Positions 18,286 to 27,492 of a DNA stretch of 64,000 nt are shown here, piece after piece. The first letter of the stretch is position 1. The number at the start of each line of letters is the position of its first letter. The notes beneath the pieces were generated by a model that was given only the letters and a program-made list of their open reading frames with translations, was not told where the DNA came from and searched no databases. Both the position numbers and the translations under genes were made by a program. The DNA is from Laspinema olomoucense D3b (lineage in GTDB: Bacteria; Cyanobacteriota; Cyanobacteriia; Cyanobacteriales; Laspinemataceae). The stretch covers positions 156,924-220,923 of the forward strand of contig NZ_JAMXFA010000006.1 of assembly GCF_025370785.1 (NCBI RefSeq). The letters are read 5' to 3'.

Positions 18286-18482
18286 AGTGATTTAAGAAGA
18301 TGCTATGGGATAGGGTAAGGTTCTGGATAGTCCTTCTTTCAGGGTATTTATTCCTCAACCCGATAAAATTCAGCCCTTTGGGTAAAACTAGCGCAGGGGT
18401 ACAGTAGTTTGGCGATAGACGATGGGGGATTTGGAGTTGGAGTTGGGGGGTAGAATAGTGTTAGTTGATAGAAGCAGTCGCC
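18286..18482. other. Divergent spacer between the SUMF1 gene and hypE
   Basis: A 197-base intergenic region that must hold two divergent promoters. I cannot single out either one. A G-rich run (GGGGGATTTGGAGTTGGAG) precedes hypE. Confidence 0.35.
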
Positions 18483-19529
18483 ATGATAGAAGATTTTACC
18501 CTAACCTGTCCGATTCCAATTTCTCAATATCCTCATGTGTTGTTAGCGCATGGGGGTGGGGGAACGTTGATGCGTCAGTTGATTGAACGGATGTTTTTGC
18601 CCGTGTTTGGGACAGCGGATGGGGTTCCTCATGATTCGGTAGCGTTGACGTTGCCGGGAACTCAGATTGCGATGACGACGGATTCTTATGTGATTCGTCC
18701 GCTATTTTTTCCCGGTGGGGATATTGGTTCCTTGGCGGTTCATGGGACGGTGAATGATTTGGCGATGAGTGGTGCTCGTCCATTGTATCTGACGGCAGGG
18801 TTTATTTTGGAGGAGGGGTTGCCGATGGAGACCCTGTGGCGGGTGGTCCAGTCGATGCAGGCGGCAGCAACAAAGGCGGGGGTACAAATTGTGACGGGGG
18901 ATACCAAGGTGGTCGATCGCGGCAAGGGAGATGGGATTTTTATCAATACCGCAGGATTGGGGATGATTGAACATTCCCAGGCGATCGCACCGCAGTCGGT
19001 CCGGGAGGGGGATGTGTTGCTGATTAATGGGGATTTGGGACGACATGGGATTGCGATTATGGCAGTCCGTGAGGGATTGGAATTTGAAACCACAATTGAG
19101 AGTGATTCAGCGGCGATCGCCTCCCTTGTCTTACAGTTACTAGATGCTGGCATCGAAATTCACTGTTTGCGCGACTTAACACGCGGTGGGTTATCCAGTG
19201 CTTTAAATGAAATTGCCACATCGGCAGGGGTGGGAATTGCCATTGATGAACGGGAAATTCCAGTGCAGGAACAGGTCCGGGGTGCTTGTGAGATTTTGGG
19301 ATTTGATCCGCTGTATGTGGCGAATGAGGGACGATTTGTAGCCTTTATTCCGGCACACTGTGCGGGTCGTGCTTTGGAGGTGATGAAGTCTCATCCGTTG
19401 GGGGTAGATGCGGTGGCGATCGGGACCGTGACGGCGACGGGTCAGGGTTTGGTGACGTTGCGCAGTCAAATTGGTGCCAGTCGGATTCTGGATATGCTTA
19501 GTGGAGAACAGTTGCCTCGGATTTGTTGA
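18483..19529 (+). CDS. hypE: Hydrogenase maturation factor HypE
   Basis: Dehydrates the carbamoyl group received from HypF into a thiocyanate on its C-terminal Cys, the CN ligand donor for the NiFe site. The protein has 348 residues and ends PRIC, with the acceptor Cys as last residue. [16 protein letters not shown] at the N terminus and the PurM-like ATP-binding fold ([24 protein letters not shown]) are typical. I prefer the ATG at 18483 to a TTG at 18465. It is separated by 733 bases from hoxE, so it probably has its own promoter. Confidence 0.95.
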   Translation: MIEDFTLTCPIPISQYPHVLLAHGGGGTLMRQLIERMFLPVFGTADGVPHDSVALTLPGTQIAMTTDSYVIRPLFFPGGDIGSLAVHGTVNDLAMSGARPLYLTAGFILEEGLPMETLWRVVQSMQAAATKAGVQIVTGDTKVVDRGKGDGIFINTAGLGMIEHSQAIAPQSVREGDVLLINGDLGRHGIAIMAVREGLEFETTIESDSAAIASLVLQLLDAGIEIHCLRDLTRGGLSSALNEIATSAGVGIAIDEREIPVQEQVRGACEILGFDPLYVANEGRFVAFIPAHCAGRALEVMKSHPLGVDAVAIGTVTATGQGLVTLRSQIGASRILDMLSGEQLPRIC

Positions 19530-20262
19530 CGGGGAAGGCGGGGAGAACGACAGCAAGTCGTTACTACGAACTTATGAAAGATAACCACAGCAAGTCGTGA
19601 CGTTGAACATTCTCCCCATCTCCCCCATCTCCCCCTCTCCCAATTCTTAAACTTTAACAACGGTGTGGTTTTGAAAATATCCCGAATGGGTTGGGGTAAT
19701 TGGTGACTTGACATCCGATTATGGATAATTGCTTCTTCTTAACTTTGGCAACTTGGTTATTGTTAAACTAAGCCACTCTCTACCGTGGGGAATAGACCAG
19801 GGAGTGAGCTATTCCCCAAGGCACAAAAATTATCAACATTCCCAGATTTTTTAAATTTAACATTCTCTTAAGAAGCTGGCAAGGATTACCCCTTCAGGGA
19901 TGAAATTAGCGGTAAACTGCAAGACTACTGGGGGATTAGTCCGTTAATGCTAATCGGAATTTTTCAGGCAATCGGGAAAATTCTTAAAGGATTTAAAATT
20001 ATTTCTAGTATCTCTATTTTCTATGATAGACTAAACCGCCTGCATTAGACTCATCTCCCTAGGCATCTTAAAAAAACATTACAAAAATTTATAGAATGAA
20101 GGTAAATGTTTTATGGTTAAGCGGTACAGTAGAGAAAGAACAGGGGGAGGGTAGAGATAAAGGGTCAAGGGGTGAGGTCTAGTCCCTGACTAGCGGGAGA
20201 GTTAAGGGAAAAAGGAACGGGTCAGTGCCAGGAGATCACGGTTTAGAGTAAGGATATAAGCT
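19530..20262 (+). promoter_or_regulatory. Gene-free hox upstream region
   Basis: This 733-base stretch precedes the hox operon. It contains two related repeat units near 19553-19604 (CAGCAAGTCGTTACTACGAAC and CAGCAAGTCGTGACGTTGAAC) followed by C-rich sequence, then AT-rich DNA from about 19700 to 20110. TATGAT at 20021-20026 is a possible -10 box. In Synechocystis this promoter is bound by LexA and AbrB-type proteins; I found no convincing site by eye. AAGGA lies just before hoxE. Confidence 0.45.
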
Positions 20263-20805
20263 ATGCAATCAACTGCGGCAAAGAGCGACGATCACGAAAA
20301 ATCCGCCCCGAAGGAAGCAAAAGCGGCAACAGAGCATCCCAGTGGGGATAAGCGCTTTAAGGTCCTGGATATCACGATGAAGCGAAATCAGTATCGACAA
20401 GATGCGCTAATCGAGGTACTTCATAAAGCTCAGGAAGCGTTTGGTTATCTGGAAGAAGATGTATTACTGTATGTAGCGCGGAATCTGAAGCTGCCGTTAA
20501 GTCGGGTTTACGGGGTGGCGACATTTTACCATTTGTTTTCCCTGAAACCGAGTGGATCTCATACCTGCGTAGTGTGCTTGGGAACCGCCTGTTATGTGAA
20601 AGGAGGGGGTGAGGTACTCGCGTCCTTGGAGAAACAGACGGGGATTCAGCAAGGGGAAACCACGGCAGATGGGGAGGTTTCCCTGATCACGGCCCGGTGT
20701 GTGGGGGCCTGTGGGATTGCGCCGGTGGTGGTGTATGACGGAACAGTCGCCGGGAAGCAGACTTCGGAACAAGCACTCGACCATATTAAAGGCTGGATCA
20801 AGTAG
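20263..20805 (+). CDS. hoxE: Bidirectional [NiFe] hydrogenase diaphorase subunit HoxE
   Basis: A 180-residue NuoE-like subunit that carries one [2Fe-2S] cluster in the electron path between NAD(P)/ferredoxin and the hydrogenase. The cluster ligands are C105, C110 (CLGTAC), C146 and C150 (CVGAC). The first 30 residues are a charged, Ala/Lys-rich extension. It is the first gene of hoxEFUYH; the gap to hoxF is 91 bases. Confidence 0.96.
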   Translation: MQSTAAKSDDHEKSAPKEAKAATEHPSGDKRFKVLDITMKRNQYRQDALIEVLHKAQEAFGYLEEDVLLYVARNLKLPLSRVYGVATFYHLFSLKPSGSHTCVVCLGTACYVKGGGEVLASLEKQTGIQQGETTADGEVSLITARCVGACGIAPVVVYDGTVAGKQTSEQALDHIKGWIK

Positions 20806-20896
20806 GGTGAGAGATTTAGAGGCAAGGAGAAGGTTTCACCCATTGATCCAGACAACCCTCCTCCTTGAACGGAAGAAAGCGAGAGGTTAGAACACT

Positions 20897-22531
20897 ATGG
20901 ATTTAGCGGAACTTCGGGAGATTGGCGAGAAAGAACGGACTGCCCAGAAACCTATTCGGGTACATTGTTGTACTTCCACGGGGTGTCAGGCGGCGAACTC
21001 CCTAGGGGTGAAGAAGAATTTAGAACAGACTTGTAAAGATAAGAAGATGGGCGATCGCGTCCAAGTGGTGGGCGTCGGTTGTATGGGATTTTGCGGGCGA
21101 GGACCGTTGGTCCAAATTGAGGCCCAGAACAAGCTATATGAAGAAGTGACCCCATCGGATGCCGCCAGCATTATTGAGGCGATCGATGGCGGGACGGCAA
21201 GTGCGACGGAAGGAGACCCGGAACATCCATTTTTTGCGCGGCAGATGCGGATTGTGCGGGAAACCAGTGGGAAAATTGACCCGGAACGGATTGAGGAATA
21301 TATCGCCGTTGGGGGATATGAACCGCTGTATAAAGCGATTCATGAACTCACGCCTGCGGAAACTATTGATGAAGTGAGTAAGAGTGGATTGCGGGGACGG
21401 GGTGGCGGTGGATATCCTACGGGGTTGAAATGGGCGACTGTCGCGAAAATGCCGGGACAGCAGAAGTATGTGATTTGCAATGCTGATGAAGGCGACCCTG
21501 GTGCATTCATGGATCGGTCCGTGTTGGAAAGTGACCCCCATCGGGTGTTAGAGGGAATGGCGATCGCCGCTTATGCGATCGGGGCCAGTGAGGGATATAT
21601 TTATGTGCGGGCAGAATATCCCCTGGCGATCGAACGGTTGCAAAAGGCCATTAAACAAGCGAAAAAATACGGGATTCTCGGCAGTCAAATTTTTGATTCC
21701 CCCTTTGACTTTAAAATCGAGATTAGAATTGGGGCCGGGGCCTTTGTTTGCGGGGAAGAAACCGCATTAATTCAGTCCATTGAAGGAGGACGAGGCAATC
21801 CCCGTCCGCGTCCGCCCTATCCCGCCCAAGAAGGACTCTGGAAGTCGCCGACGTTAATTAATAACGTAGAAACCTTTGCCAACATTCCGGCGATTATCCG
21901 AGAGGGTGGCGAATGGTATGCCGGAATAGGGACGGAAAAGAGTAAGGGAACCAAGGTTTTTGCCCTCACGGGTCAGATTCGTAACAATGGACTGATAGAA
22001 GTCCCGATGGGAATTACCCTGCGTGAGATTGTCGAAGAAATGGGCGGCGGCGTCCCCAATGGCAAAGTTAAAGCAGTACAAACCGGCGGACCTTCGGGAG
22101 GTTGTATTCCCGAGTCGATGTTAGATACATCAGTGGATTACGATTCCCTGGTAAAAATCGGGTCGATGATGGGTTCTGGCGGCATGGTGGTCATGGATGA
22201 AAAGACCAGCATGGTTGAAGTTGCCCGATTTTATATGGAGTTCTGCCGGGGTGAATCCTGCGGGAAATGTATTCCCTGTCGGGCGGGAACCGTCCAAATG
22301 TATCAAATGCTGACTAAAATCCTGAATAAAGAGGCGACGCTACAGGATATCCACAACCTGGAACAACTGTGTGACATGGTGAAAAATACCAGTTTGTGCG
22401 GGTTAGGCATGACGGCCCCCAACCCGGTGATGAGTACCTTGCGCTACTTCAAAGAGGAGTATTTAGCCCTGTTGAAAGACAGTCCGAATGGGAAAGTTCC
22501 CGTAGGGACAGCGGCATCGGTCACCCGATAG
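20897..22531 (+). CDS. hoxF: Hydrogenase diaphorase subunit HoxF
   Basis: A 544-residue NuoF-like flavoprotein that exchanges electrons with NAD(P)H and, per recent work on cyanobacterial Hox, flavodoxin/ferredoxin. It has an N-terminal thioredoxin-like [2Fe-2S] domain (HCCTSTGC near residue 26, VGCMGFCG near 60), then the NADH/FMN domain (GLRGRGGGGYPTGLKW near 165, CNADEGDPGAF, GAGAFVCGEETALI). A C-terminal [4Fe-4S] site follows (SCGKCIPCRAG with a later SLCGLG Cys). Length and order match HoxF of other cyanobacteria. Confidence 0.96.
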   Translation: MDLAELREIGEKERTAQKPIRVHCCTSTGCQAANSLGVKKNLEQTCKDKKMGDRVQVVGVGCMGFCGRGPLVQIEAQNKLYEEVTPSDAASIIEAIDGGTASATEGDPEHPFFARQMRIVRETSGKIDPERIEEYIAVGGYEPLYKAIHELTPAETIDEVSKSGLRGRGGGGYPTGLKWATVAKMPGQQKYVICNADEGDPGAFMDRSVLESDPHRVLEGMAIAAYAIGASEGYIYVRAEYPLAIERLQKAIKQAKKYGILGSQIFDSPFDFKIEIRIGAGAFVCGEETALIQSIEGGRGNPRPRPPYPAQEGLWKSPTLINNVETFANIPAIIREGGEWYAGIGTEKSKGTKVFALTGQIRNNGLIEVPMGITLREIVEEMGGGVPNGKVKAVQTGGPSGGCIPESMLDTSVDYDSLVKIGSMMGSGGMVVMDEKTSMVEVARFYMEFCRGESCGKCIPCRAGTVQMYQMLTKILNKEATLQDIHNLEQLCDMVKNTSLCGLGMTAPNPVMSTLRYFKEEYLALLKDSPNGKVPVGTAASVTR

Positions 22532-22599
22532 GGGAGGAAGGGGCAATTGCCAAGTTGCCCCGATCGCAGCTTATCGATCTAACACAGAGAGAGAAAGAT

Positions 22600-23316
22600 A
22601 TGTCAGTCGTTACCTTAAAAATTAATGGAGTTGACCTCGCGATCGAAGAGGGTACAACAATTCTGGATGCCTCCAAAGAAGCAGGGATTAGGATTCCCAC
22701 CCTCTGTCATCTCAACGGCGTCACCGATGTGGGCGCTTGTCGGTTGTGCCTGGTAGAAATTGCCGGGGTGAATAAAATGCTGCCGTCTTGTGTAACTCAA
22801 GTGGCAGAAGGCATGGATATCACCACGGACAGCGATCGCCTGCAAGAATACCGGCGGATGATTGTGGAAATGCTATTTTCCGAAGGCAATCACGTTTGTG
22901 CCGTTTGTGTAGCTAATGAAAACTGTGAATTGCAAGATTTAGCCATTGAAGTGGGCATGGATCACAGTCGATTTCCCTATCGTTTCCCCGATCGCGAAAT
23001 TGATATTTCCCATAAACAATTCGGCATCGATCATAACCGTTGCATCCTCTGTACAAGATGTGTGCGAGTCTGTGACGAAATTGAAGGTGCTCATGTTTGG
23101 GACGTCGCTTATCGCGGAGTTGCCGCCAAAGTAGTCACCGGATTAAATCAACCTTGGGGAAGCGTTGATGCTTGTACCAGTTGTGGCAAATGTGTCGAAG
23201 CTTGTCCAACCGGGTCCATTTTCCGCAAGGGTTCTACCGTTGCCGAAATGACTCGCGATCGCAGCAAATTAGAATTTATCGTGAATGCCAGGGAGAACAA
23301 ACAATGGACAAGATAA
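22600..23316 (+). CDS. hoxU: Hydrogenase diaphorase subunit HoxU
   Basis: A 238-residue NuoG-N-terminal-like electron-transfer subunit. It starts MSVVTLKINGVD at the ATG at 22600, with GAGAG just upstream; a longer in-frame extension overlaps hoxF and is rejected. Fe-S motifs in order: an N-terminal [2Fe-2S] (CHLNGVTDVGACRLC with a later SC), a His/Cys [4Fe-4S] (HVCAVCVANENC) and two ferredoxin-type [4Fe-4S] sites (CILCTRCVRVC, CTSCGKCVEACP). It joins the diaphorase to HoxY. Its 3' end overlaps hoxY by 13 bases. Confidence 0.95.
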   Translation: MSVVTLKINGVDLAIEEGTTILDASKEAGIRIPTLCHLNGVTDVGACRLCLVEIAGVNKMLPSCVTQVAEGMDITTDSDRLQEYRRMIVEMLFSEGNHVCAVCVANENCELQDLAIEVGMDHSRFPYRFPDREIDISHKQFGIDHNRCILCTRCVRVCDEIEGAHVWDVAYRGVAAKVVTGLNQPWGSVDACTSCGKCVEACPTGSIFRKGSTVAEMTRDRSKLEFIVNARENKQWTR

Positions 23317-23852
23317 AACTCGCCACTATTTGGTTAGGTGGATGTTCCGGTTGTCATATGTCCTTTCTCGACCTAGACGAATGGTTAATTGAACTCGCCC
23401 AGAAAGTCGATGTCGTCTTCAGTCCCGTGGGTTCTGATATCAAAGAATATCCCGAAGATGTGGATGTTTGCCTGGTAGAAGGGGCCGTTGCCAACGAGGA
23501 AAATATGGAACTCCTCATCGAAGCAAGAAAGCGGACCAAATTCCTAATTTCCTTCGGAGATTGCGCCGTCACCGCCAACGTTCCGGGAATGCGCAATATG
23601 TTAGGAAAAGCGGAAACCGTCCTCAAACGTTGCTACCTAGAATTAGGCGACGAAACCCGCCAGCTTCCCCATTTTCCTGGCATCGTCCCCGAACTCCTCG
23701 ATCGCGTCCGTCCCGTCCATGAAGTCGTCGATGTCGATCTGTTCATGCCCGGTTGTCCCCCCTCTGCCCAAAGAATTCTAGCCACAGTCGAACCCCTTCT
23801 CCGGGGTGAATTACCCGTCATGAAAGGGCGGCCCATGATTAAATTCGGATAA
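23304..23852 (+). CDS. hoxY: [NiFe] hydrogenase small subunit HoxY
   Basis: The 182-residue small subunit carrying the [4Fe-4S] cluster next to the active site. It starts MDKIKLATIWLGGCSGCH, giving C14 and C17; later ligands are in FGDCAV and FMPGCPPS. It is short, like other HoxY proteins, and has no Tat signal, so the enzyme stays in the cytoplasm. The ATG at 23304 lies inside the end of hoxU, indicating coupled translation. Confidence 0.95.
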   Translation: MDKIKLATIWLGGCSGCHMSFLDLDEWLIELAQKVDVVFSPVGSDIKEYPEDVDVCLVEGAVANEENMELLIEARKRTKFLISFGDCAVTANVPGMRNMLGKAETVLKRCYLELGDETRQLPHFPGIVPELLDRVRPVHEVVDVDLFMPGCPPSAQRILATVEPLLRGELPVMKGRPMIKFG

Positions 23853-23899
23853 CCCAACTCACCGAGGAGAGAGACCCTCTATCCCCTCTCTCCCCCTCC

Positions 23900-23926
23900 G
23901 TGAAAATCAGTGAAATCAGTGGTTAC
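23900..23926. repeat. GTGGTTAC repeat copy placed directly before the hoxH start
   Basis: A 27-mer matching the 16643-16669 copy at 24 of 27 positions ends 4 bases before the hoxH ATG. It occupies the place where a ribosome-binding site would be expected, and no purine-rich SD is seen there. Confidence 0.7.
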
Positions 23927-23930
23927 TAAT

Positions 23931-25355
23931 ATGCCTAAAACAATCGTCATCGATCCAGTCACCCGCATCGAAGGTCATGCCAAAATCTCCGTCTATTTAG
24001 ACGATGCCGGAGAAGTGGAAGATGCCCGCTTCCATGTGGTCGAATTTCGCGGATTTGAGAAATTTTGCGAAGGTCGTCCCATGTGGGAAATGGCCGGAAT
24101 TACTGCTAGGATTTGCGGAATTTGTCCCGTTTCCCACCTCCTCGCCTCAGCCAAAACAGGGGATAAAATTCAAGCGGTAAAAATCCCCCCTGCCGGTGAA
24201 AAATTGCGGCGAATGATGAATTTAGCCCAAATTACTCAGTCTCATGCCCTCAGTTTCTTCCATCTAAGTAGTCCGGATTTTCTGTTAGGATGGGATAGCG
24301 ACCCAGCAAAACGGAATGTCTTCGGATTGATTGCCGCAGACCCGGAGTTAGCCAGAAGTGGAATTCGCTTACGGCAATTTGGACAGAAAATTATTGAACT
24401 ATTAGGGGCGAAAAAGATTCACCCCTCTTGGGCAGTTCCTGGTGGAGTGCGATCGCCCTTATCCGAAGAAAGTTGCACCTGGATTCGCGATCGCCTCCCC
24501 GAATCCAGGCAAACCATTGAAACTGCCCTGGGTTTATTTAAAACCCTCCTGGACCGCTTTTCCACCGAAGTCGAAACTTTTGGCAAATTCCCCTCCTTAT
24601 TTATGGGATTAGTGGGGAAAGATGGACTCTGGGAACATTACGACGGCAAAATTCGGTTTACCGATAGTGAGGGCAATATTGTCGCCGACAACCTCAGCGA
24701 AGATGACTATGAATCCTACCTCGGCGAAGCAGTTGAAGCCTGGTCTTATCTGAAATTTCCCTATTATAAACCCTTGGGATATCCTAACGGAATCTATCGG
24801 GTTGGACCTTTGGCCCGGGTGAATATCTGTAGTCGCATGGGAACCGAGGCAGCGGATAGAGAGTTGCTAGAATTTCGCGATCGGGCCGGTGGCGTTGCCA
24901 CCTCTTCCTTCTACTATCATTATGCCCGCTTAATTGAAATTCTCTGTGCCATTGAACATATAGAACAACTCGTCAATGACCCGGATATCGTTTCCCCCCG
25001 AACTCGCGCCACTGCGGGGATTAATAACCTGGAAGGCATCGGGGTGAGTGAAGCCCCTCGCGGCACATTATTCCATCATTATAAGGTGGATGAAAATGGG
25101 TTAATTAAGAAGGTGAACCTAATTATTGCCACAGGACAAAATAACCTAGCAATGAACAAAACGGTCACGCAAATTGCCCAGCATTTCATTCATGGCAACG
25201 AGATTCAAGAAGGACTCTTAAACCGAGTTGAAGCAGGAATTCGCGCCTTTGACCCTTGTCTGAGTTGTTCAACTCATGCAGCAGGCCAAATGCCGTTGCA
25301 TATTGAATTAATTAATGCTAAAGGGACAGTTGTGAATGAAATTTATCGGCATTAA
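23931..25355 (+). CDS. hoxH: [NiFe] hydrogenase large subunit HoxH
   Basis: The 474-residue catalytic subunit binding the NiFe(CN)2CO centre. The L1 motif [10 protein letters not shown] gives C62 and C65; the L2 motif DPCLSCSTH gives C443, C446 and H449. A 25-residue extension follows H449 and should be cut off by HoxW after Ni insertion. The start is the ATG at 23931 ([19 protein letters not shown]); a GTG at 23910 lies inside the repeat and is rejected. All four nickel ligands are intact, so an active enzyme is expected. Confidence 0.96.
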   Translation: MPKTIVIDPVTRIEGHAKISVYLDDAGEVEDARFHVVEFRGFEKFCEGRPMWEMAGITARICGICPVSHLLASAKTGDKIQAVKIPPAGEKLRRMMNLAQITQSHALSFFHLSSPDFLLGWDSDPAKRNVFGLIAADPELARSGIRLRQFGQKIIELLGAKKIHPSWAVPGGVRSPLSEESCTWIRDRLPESRQTIETALGLFKTLLDRFSTEVETFGKFPSLFMGLVGKDGLWEHYDGKIRFTDSEGNIVADNLSEDDYESYLGEAVEAWSYLKFPYYKPLGYPNGIYRVGPLARVNICSRMGTEAADRELLEFRDRAGGVATSSFYYHYARLIEILCAIEHIEQLVNDPDIVSPRTRATAGINNLEGIGVSEAPRGTLFHHYKVDENGLIKKVNLIIATGQNNLAMNKTVTQIAQHFIHGNEIQEGLLNRVEAGIRAFDPCLSCSTHAAGQMPLHIELINAKGTVVNEIYRH

Positions 25356-25537
25356 AAGTAGTGGGTTGGGTAGTCGGAGGGAGACCTAATCCCCTAACCC
25401 CCTTCCCTGCAAAGGAAGGGGGAACTGGAAAGGTTTTTTTCGGGAAGGGAAGGGGTTTGGGGAATAGTAAAGAACCAGGTTTTTAAAAGCCGGATTAGGT
25501 CAACCTCGGGGAAGAGACCACCGAAACGGGAGACATC
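25356..25537 (+). repeat. Spacer after hoxH with GC-rich hairpin
   Basis: CCCCCTTCC (25398-25406) and GGAAGGGGG (25414-25422) form a 9-bp hairpin of a common cyanobacterial repeat type. It could attenuate transcription between hoxH and the downstream accessory genes. No T-tract follows at once, although TTTTTT occurs about 13 bases later (25435-25440). Confidence 0.5.
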
Positions 25538-25804
25538 ATGACTAAAGAAAATCTCTATTTATGTATGGGTTCTGCTTGTCATCAACTGGGAGTTTATGAG
25601 GTCTTACCCCGACTCCAAGAGTTGATTATTCGGTATGAACTCAAGGAAAAAATTGAGCTTAAAGGGTCTTTTTGTTTAGAGACCTGTAGCGTGGGAATTG
25701 TGATGAAATTCAAGGAAAAAGTATTCACAAAAATTACGCCCGAGAATATCGAGGCCAAGTTCAGTGAAGAAATTTTACCGAGTATTTTAGCCGTGGTTGA
25801 ATAA
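25538..25804 (+). CDS. Small thioredoxin-like [2Fe-2S] ferredoxin
   Basis: An 88-residue NuoE/HoxE-like minimal ferredoxin. Cluster ligands are C9 and C14 (CMGSAC) and C46 and C50 (CLETC), the C-x4-C and C-x3-C spacing of thioredoxin-fold [2Fe-2S] proteins. There is no helical N-terminal domain as in HoxE. It is the first of three closely packed genes (2-base gap to the PAS gene) in the hox-hyp run. Similar small proteins accompany [FeFe] hydrogenases in Firmicutes (from memory). A redox input to the PAS/SpoIIE pair is an inference. Confidence 0.8.
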   Translation: MTKENLYLCMGSACHQLGVYEVLPRLQELIIRYELKEKIELKGSFCLETCSVGIVMKFKEKVFTKITPENIEAKFSEEILPSILAVVE

Positions 25805-25806
25805 CA

Positions 25807-26313
25807 ATGGTAACTAGCGAAAAGACCTTGTGGGAACTCCTGTGGGAGTATGATCCAAATGGATTGATTGTGTTAAATGAGAATATGACGATCGCCGTTG
25901 TTAATCCCGCATTGTGCAAAATGTTTAAGGTAACGGCAGATGAAGTGGTGGGAAAACCGGCAGTTTCGTTATTGGGGACCGTGGATGAATTTCAGCGAGT
26001 CTGGGAAAACAATGAAGTGATTCGCGGAAAAGAAAAAGAATATCCCCAATACAATCTCTATGTGCGTCAGGTCCTCTTTTCAATTCGGGATCAGAATGCG
26101 ATCGCCTGCATTATGGTGGATATTACCGAAGAGTGGCAACGGAAGAAAGAGTTACTCGAACTGAAGCGAGAAACCGTTGCCAAAGTCAATGAAGTGGTGG
26201 ATAACCAGATGAAAGTCGCCCAAGAAATTGCCGGGTTGCTGGGAGAAACCACAGCGGAAACCAAAGTCAGTTTATTGAAAATTCTGAAACTGGTTGAGAG
26301 GGAGACGCTGTAG
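25807..26313 (+). CDS. PAS-domain protein of the hydrogenase accessory module
   Basis: A 168-residue cytosolic protein. Residues about 8-115 form one PAS domain (LIVLNENMTIAVVNPALCKMF, then VVGKPAVSLLG and IACIMVDITEE). Residues about 118-168 are helical and charged, including MKVAQEIAGLLGETTAETK. To my memory this tail is typical of PAS segments in Firmicute hydrogenase-like sensor proteins, where a [FeFe]-hydrogenase domain is attached; none is present here. No kinase or cyclase output domain is visible, so it probably signals by protein contact, most likely with the SpoIIE protein encoded next. Confidence 0.8.
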   Translation: MVTSEKTLWELLWEYDPNGLIVLNENMTIAVVNPALCKMFKVTADEVVGKPAVSLLGTVDEFQRVWENNEVIRGKEKEYPQYNLYVRQVLFSIRDQNAIACIMVDITEEWQRKKELLELKRETVAKVNEVVDNQMKVAQEIAGLLGETTAETKVSLLKILKLVERETL

Positions 26314-26314
26314 C

Positions 26315-27475
26315 ATGGATAGCTTTTTAGATATTTTTGATTTAAGTTTAAATAAAAAAGGGGAAGAACTCTGCGGCGATCGCGTCCGGTTTCGCAAGAC
26401 TCCCGAGAAAACTACTATTGTCCTTTCCGATGGATTAGGCAGCGGGGTGAAAGCGAATATTCTCGCCACCCTCACGACAGAAATTCTCATTTCCATGCTG
26501 AATGAGGATGTTCCGTTAGAGGAAGTGATTAAGACAGTAATTGGCACTTTACCGATTTGTCAAGTCAGAAAAATTGCTTATGCCACTTTTACCATTTTAC
26601 AAATCGATAACCATACGGATCTATTTAAAGTTATCAACTTTGACAATCCTCCTCCCTTGTATTTTGACCAAGGAAAATTGGTCAAGTTAGAGGGTAAAAC
26701 TGAGAAAATTTTAGAAAAAAAAATTACCGTTTATGAAGGACGTCTTAAAGAGGGAGACTTTTTAGGATGTATGAGTGATGGAGTTCTCTATGCCGGGTTA
26801 GGGGTGGCGTTAAATTTTGGCTGGGGATGGGATAATGTGGCCCAATATATCGAAGGACTCTTTCTAACTCAAACCCGCAATGCTAGACGAATTGTCCAAA
26901 AAACAATCGCCGAAACCCATTCGCTTTATGGCGGAAAAATAGGAGATGATGCGACCTTTGTGGGGGTGTATGTTCGCCAACGCAATCCTTTAATGATTTT
27001 CACCGGCCCTCCTTTAGATAATAGTCATGACCAACAGTATGTAGAACGCTTGTTAACCTTTGAAGGACGCAAAGTGGTTTGTGGAGGGACGACGGGAAAT
27101 ATCGTTGCCAAATATCTGGGAGAAACCATTGAAATGGATATTTCCACGATGCGGCGTGACTTACCCCCCATCGGTAAATTAAGTGCAATTGATTTAGTGA
27201 CAGAAGGGATTTTAACCCTGTCCAAATGTCTGGAAGTTTTGAAAAATTGCAACTGTGATGTGACGCGGTTACCCTCCGACCAAAATGGATCCGTATTGTT
27301 AGCCCAAGAAATTTTACAAGCGGACTCTATTTTATTTATGGTGGGACAAAAGATTAATGAGTTTTATCAGAATCCTTTACTGCCGAAGAATATTTCAATT
27401 CGCCGCAGTCTAGTAGAGGAAGTGGTTAAGTTTTTGCGGGACAAACAGAAGGAAGTTACGTTAGAATATTGTTAA
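26315..27475 (+). CDS. SpoIIE-type PP2C serine phosphatase with extra C-terminal domain
   Basis: A 386-residue protein. Residues about 5-220 form a PP2C/SpoIIE phosphatase: LSDGLGSG with D39 and G40, CMSDGVL near residue 150, and GDDATFVGVY near 212 supply the expected metal-binding Asp residues. The last 160 residues form a distinct domain (RKVVCGGTTGNIVAKYLG) that I know only from SpoIIE proteins near hydrogenase genes. No membrane segment is present. The start at 26315 follows the PAS stop directly. The usual partner would be a phosphorylated anti-sigma-antagonist-like protein; none is encoded here. Confidence 0.82.
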   Translation: MDSFLDIFDLSLNKKGEELCGDRVRFRKTPEKTTIVLSDGLGSGVKANILATLTTEILISMLNEDVPLEEVIKTVIGTLPICQVRKIAYATFTILQIDNHTDLFKVINFDNPPPLYFDQGKLVKLEGKTEKILEKKITVYEGRLKEGDFLGCMSDGVLYAGLGVALNFGWGWDNVAQYIEGLFLTQTRNARRIVQKTIAETHSLYGGKIGDDATFVGVYVRQRNPLMIFTGPPLDNSHDQQYVERLLTFEGRKVVCGGTTGNIVAKYLGETIEMDISTMRRDLPPIGKLSAIDLVTEGILTLSKCLEVLKNCNCDVTRLPSDQNGSVLLAQEILQADSILFMVGQKINEFYQNPLLPKNISIRRSLVEEVVKFLRDKQKEVTLEYC

Positions 27476-27492
27476 AGAATCAAATCAAGAAA

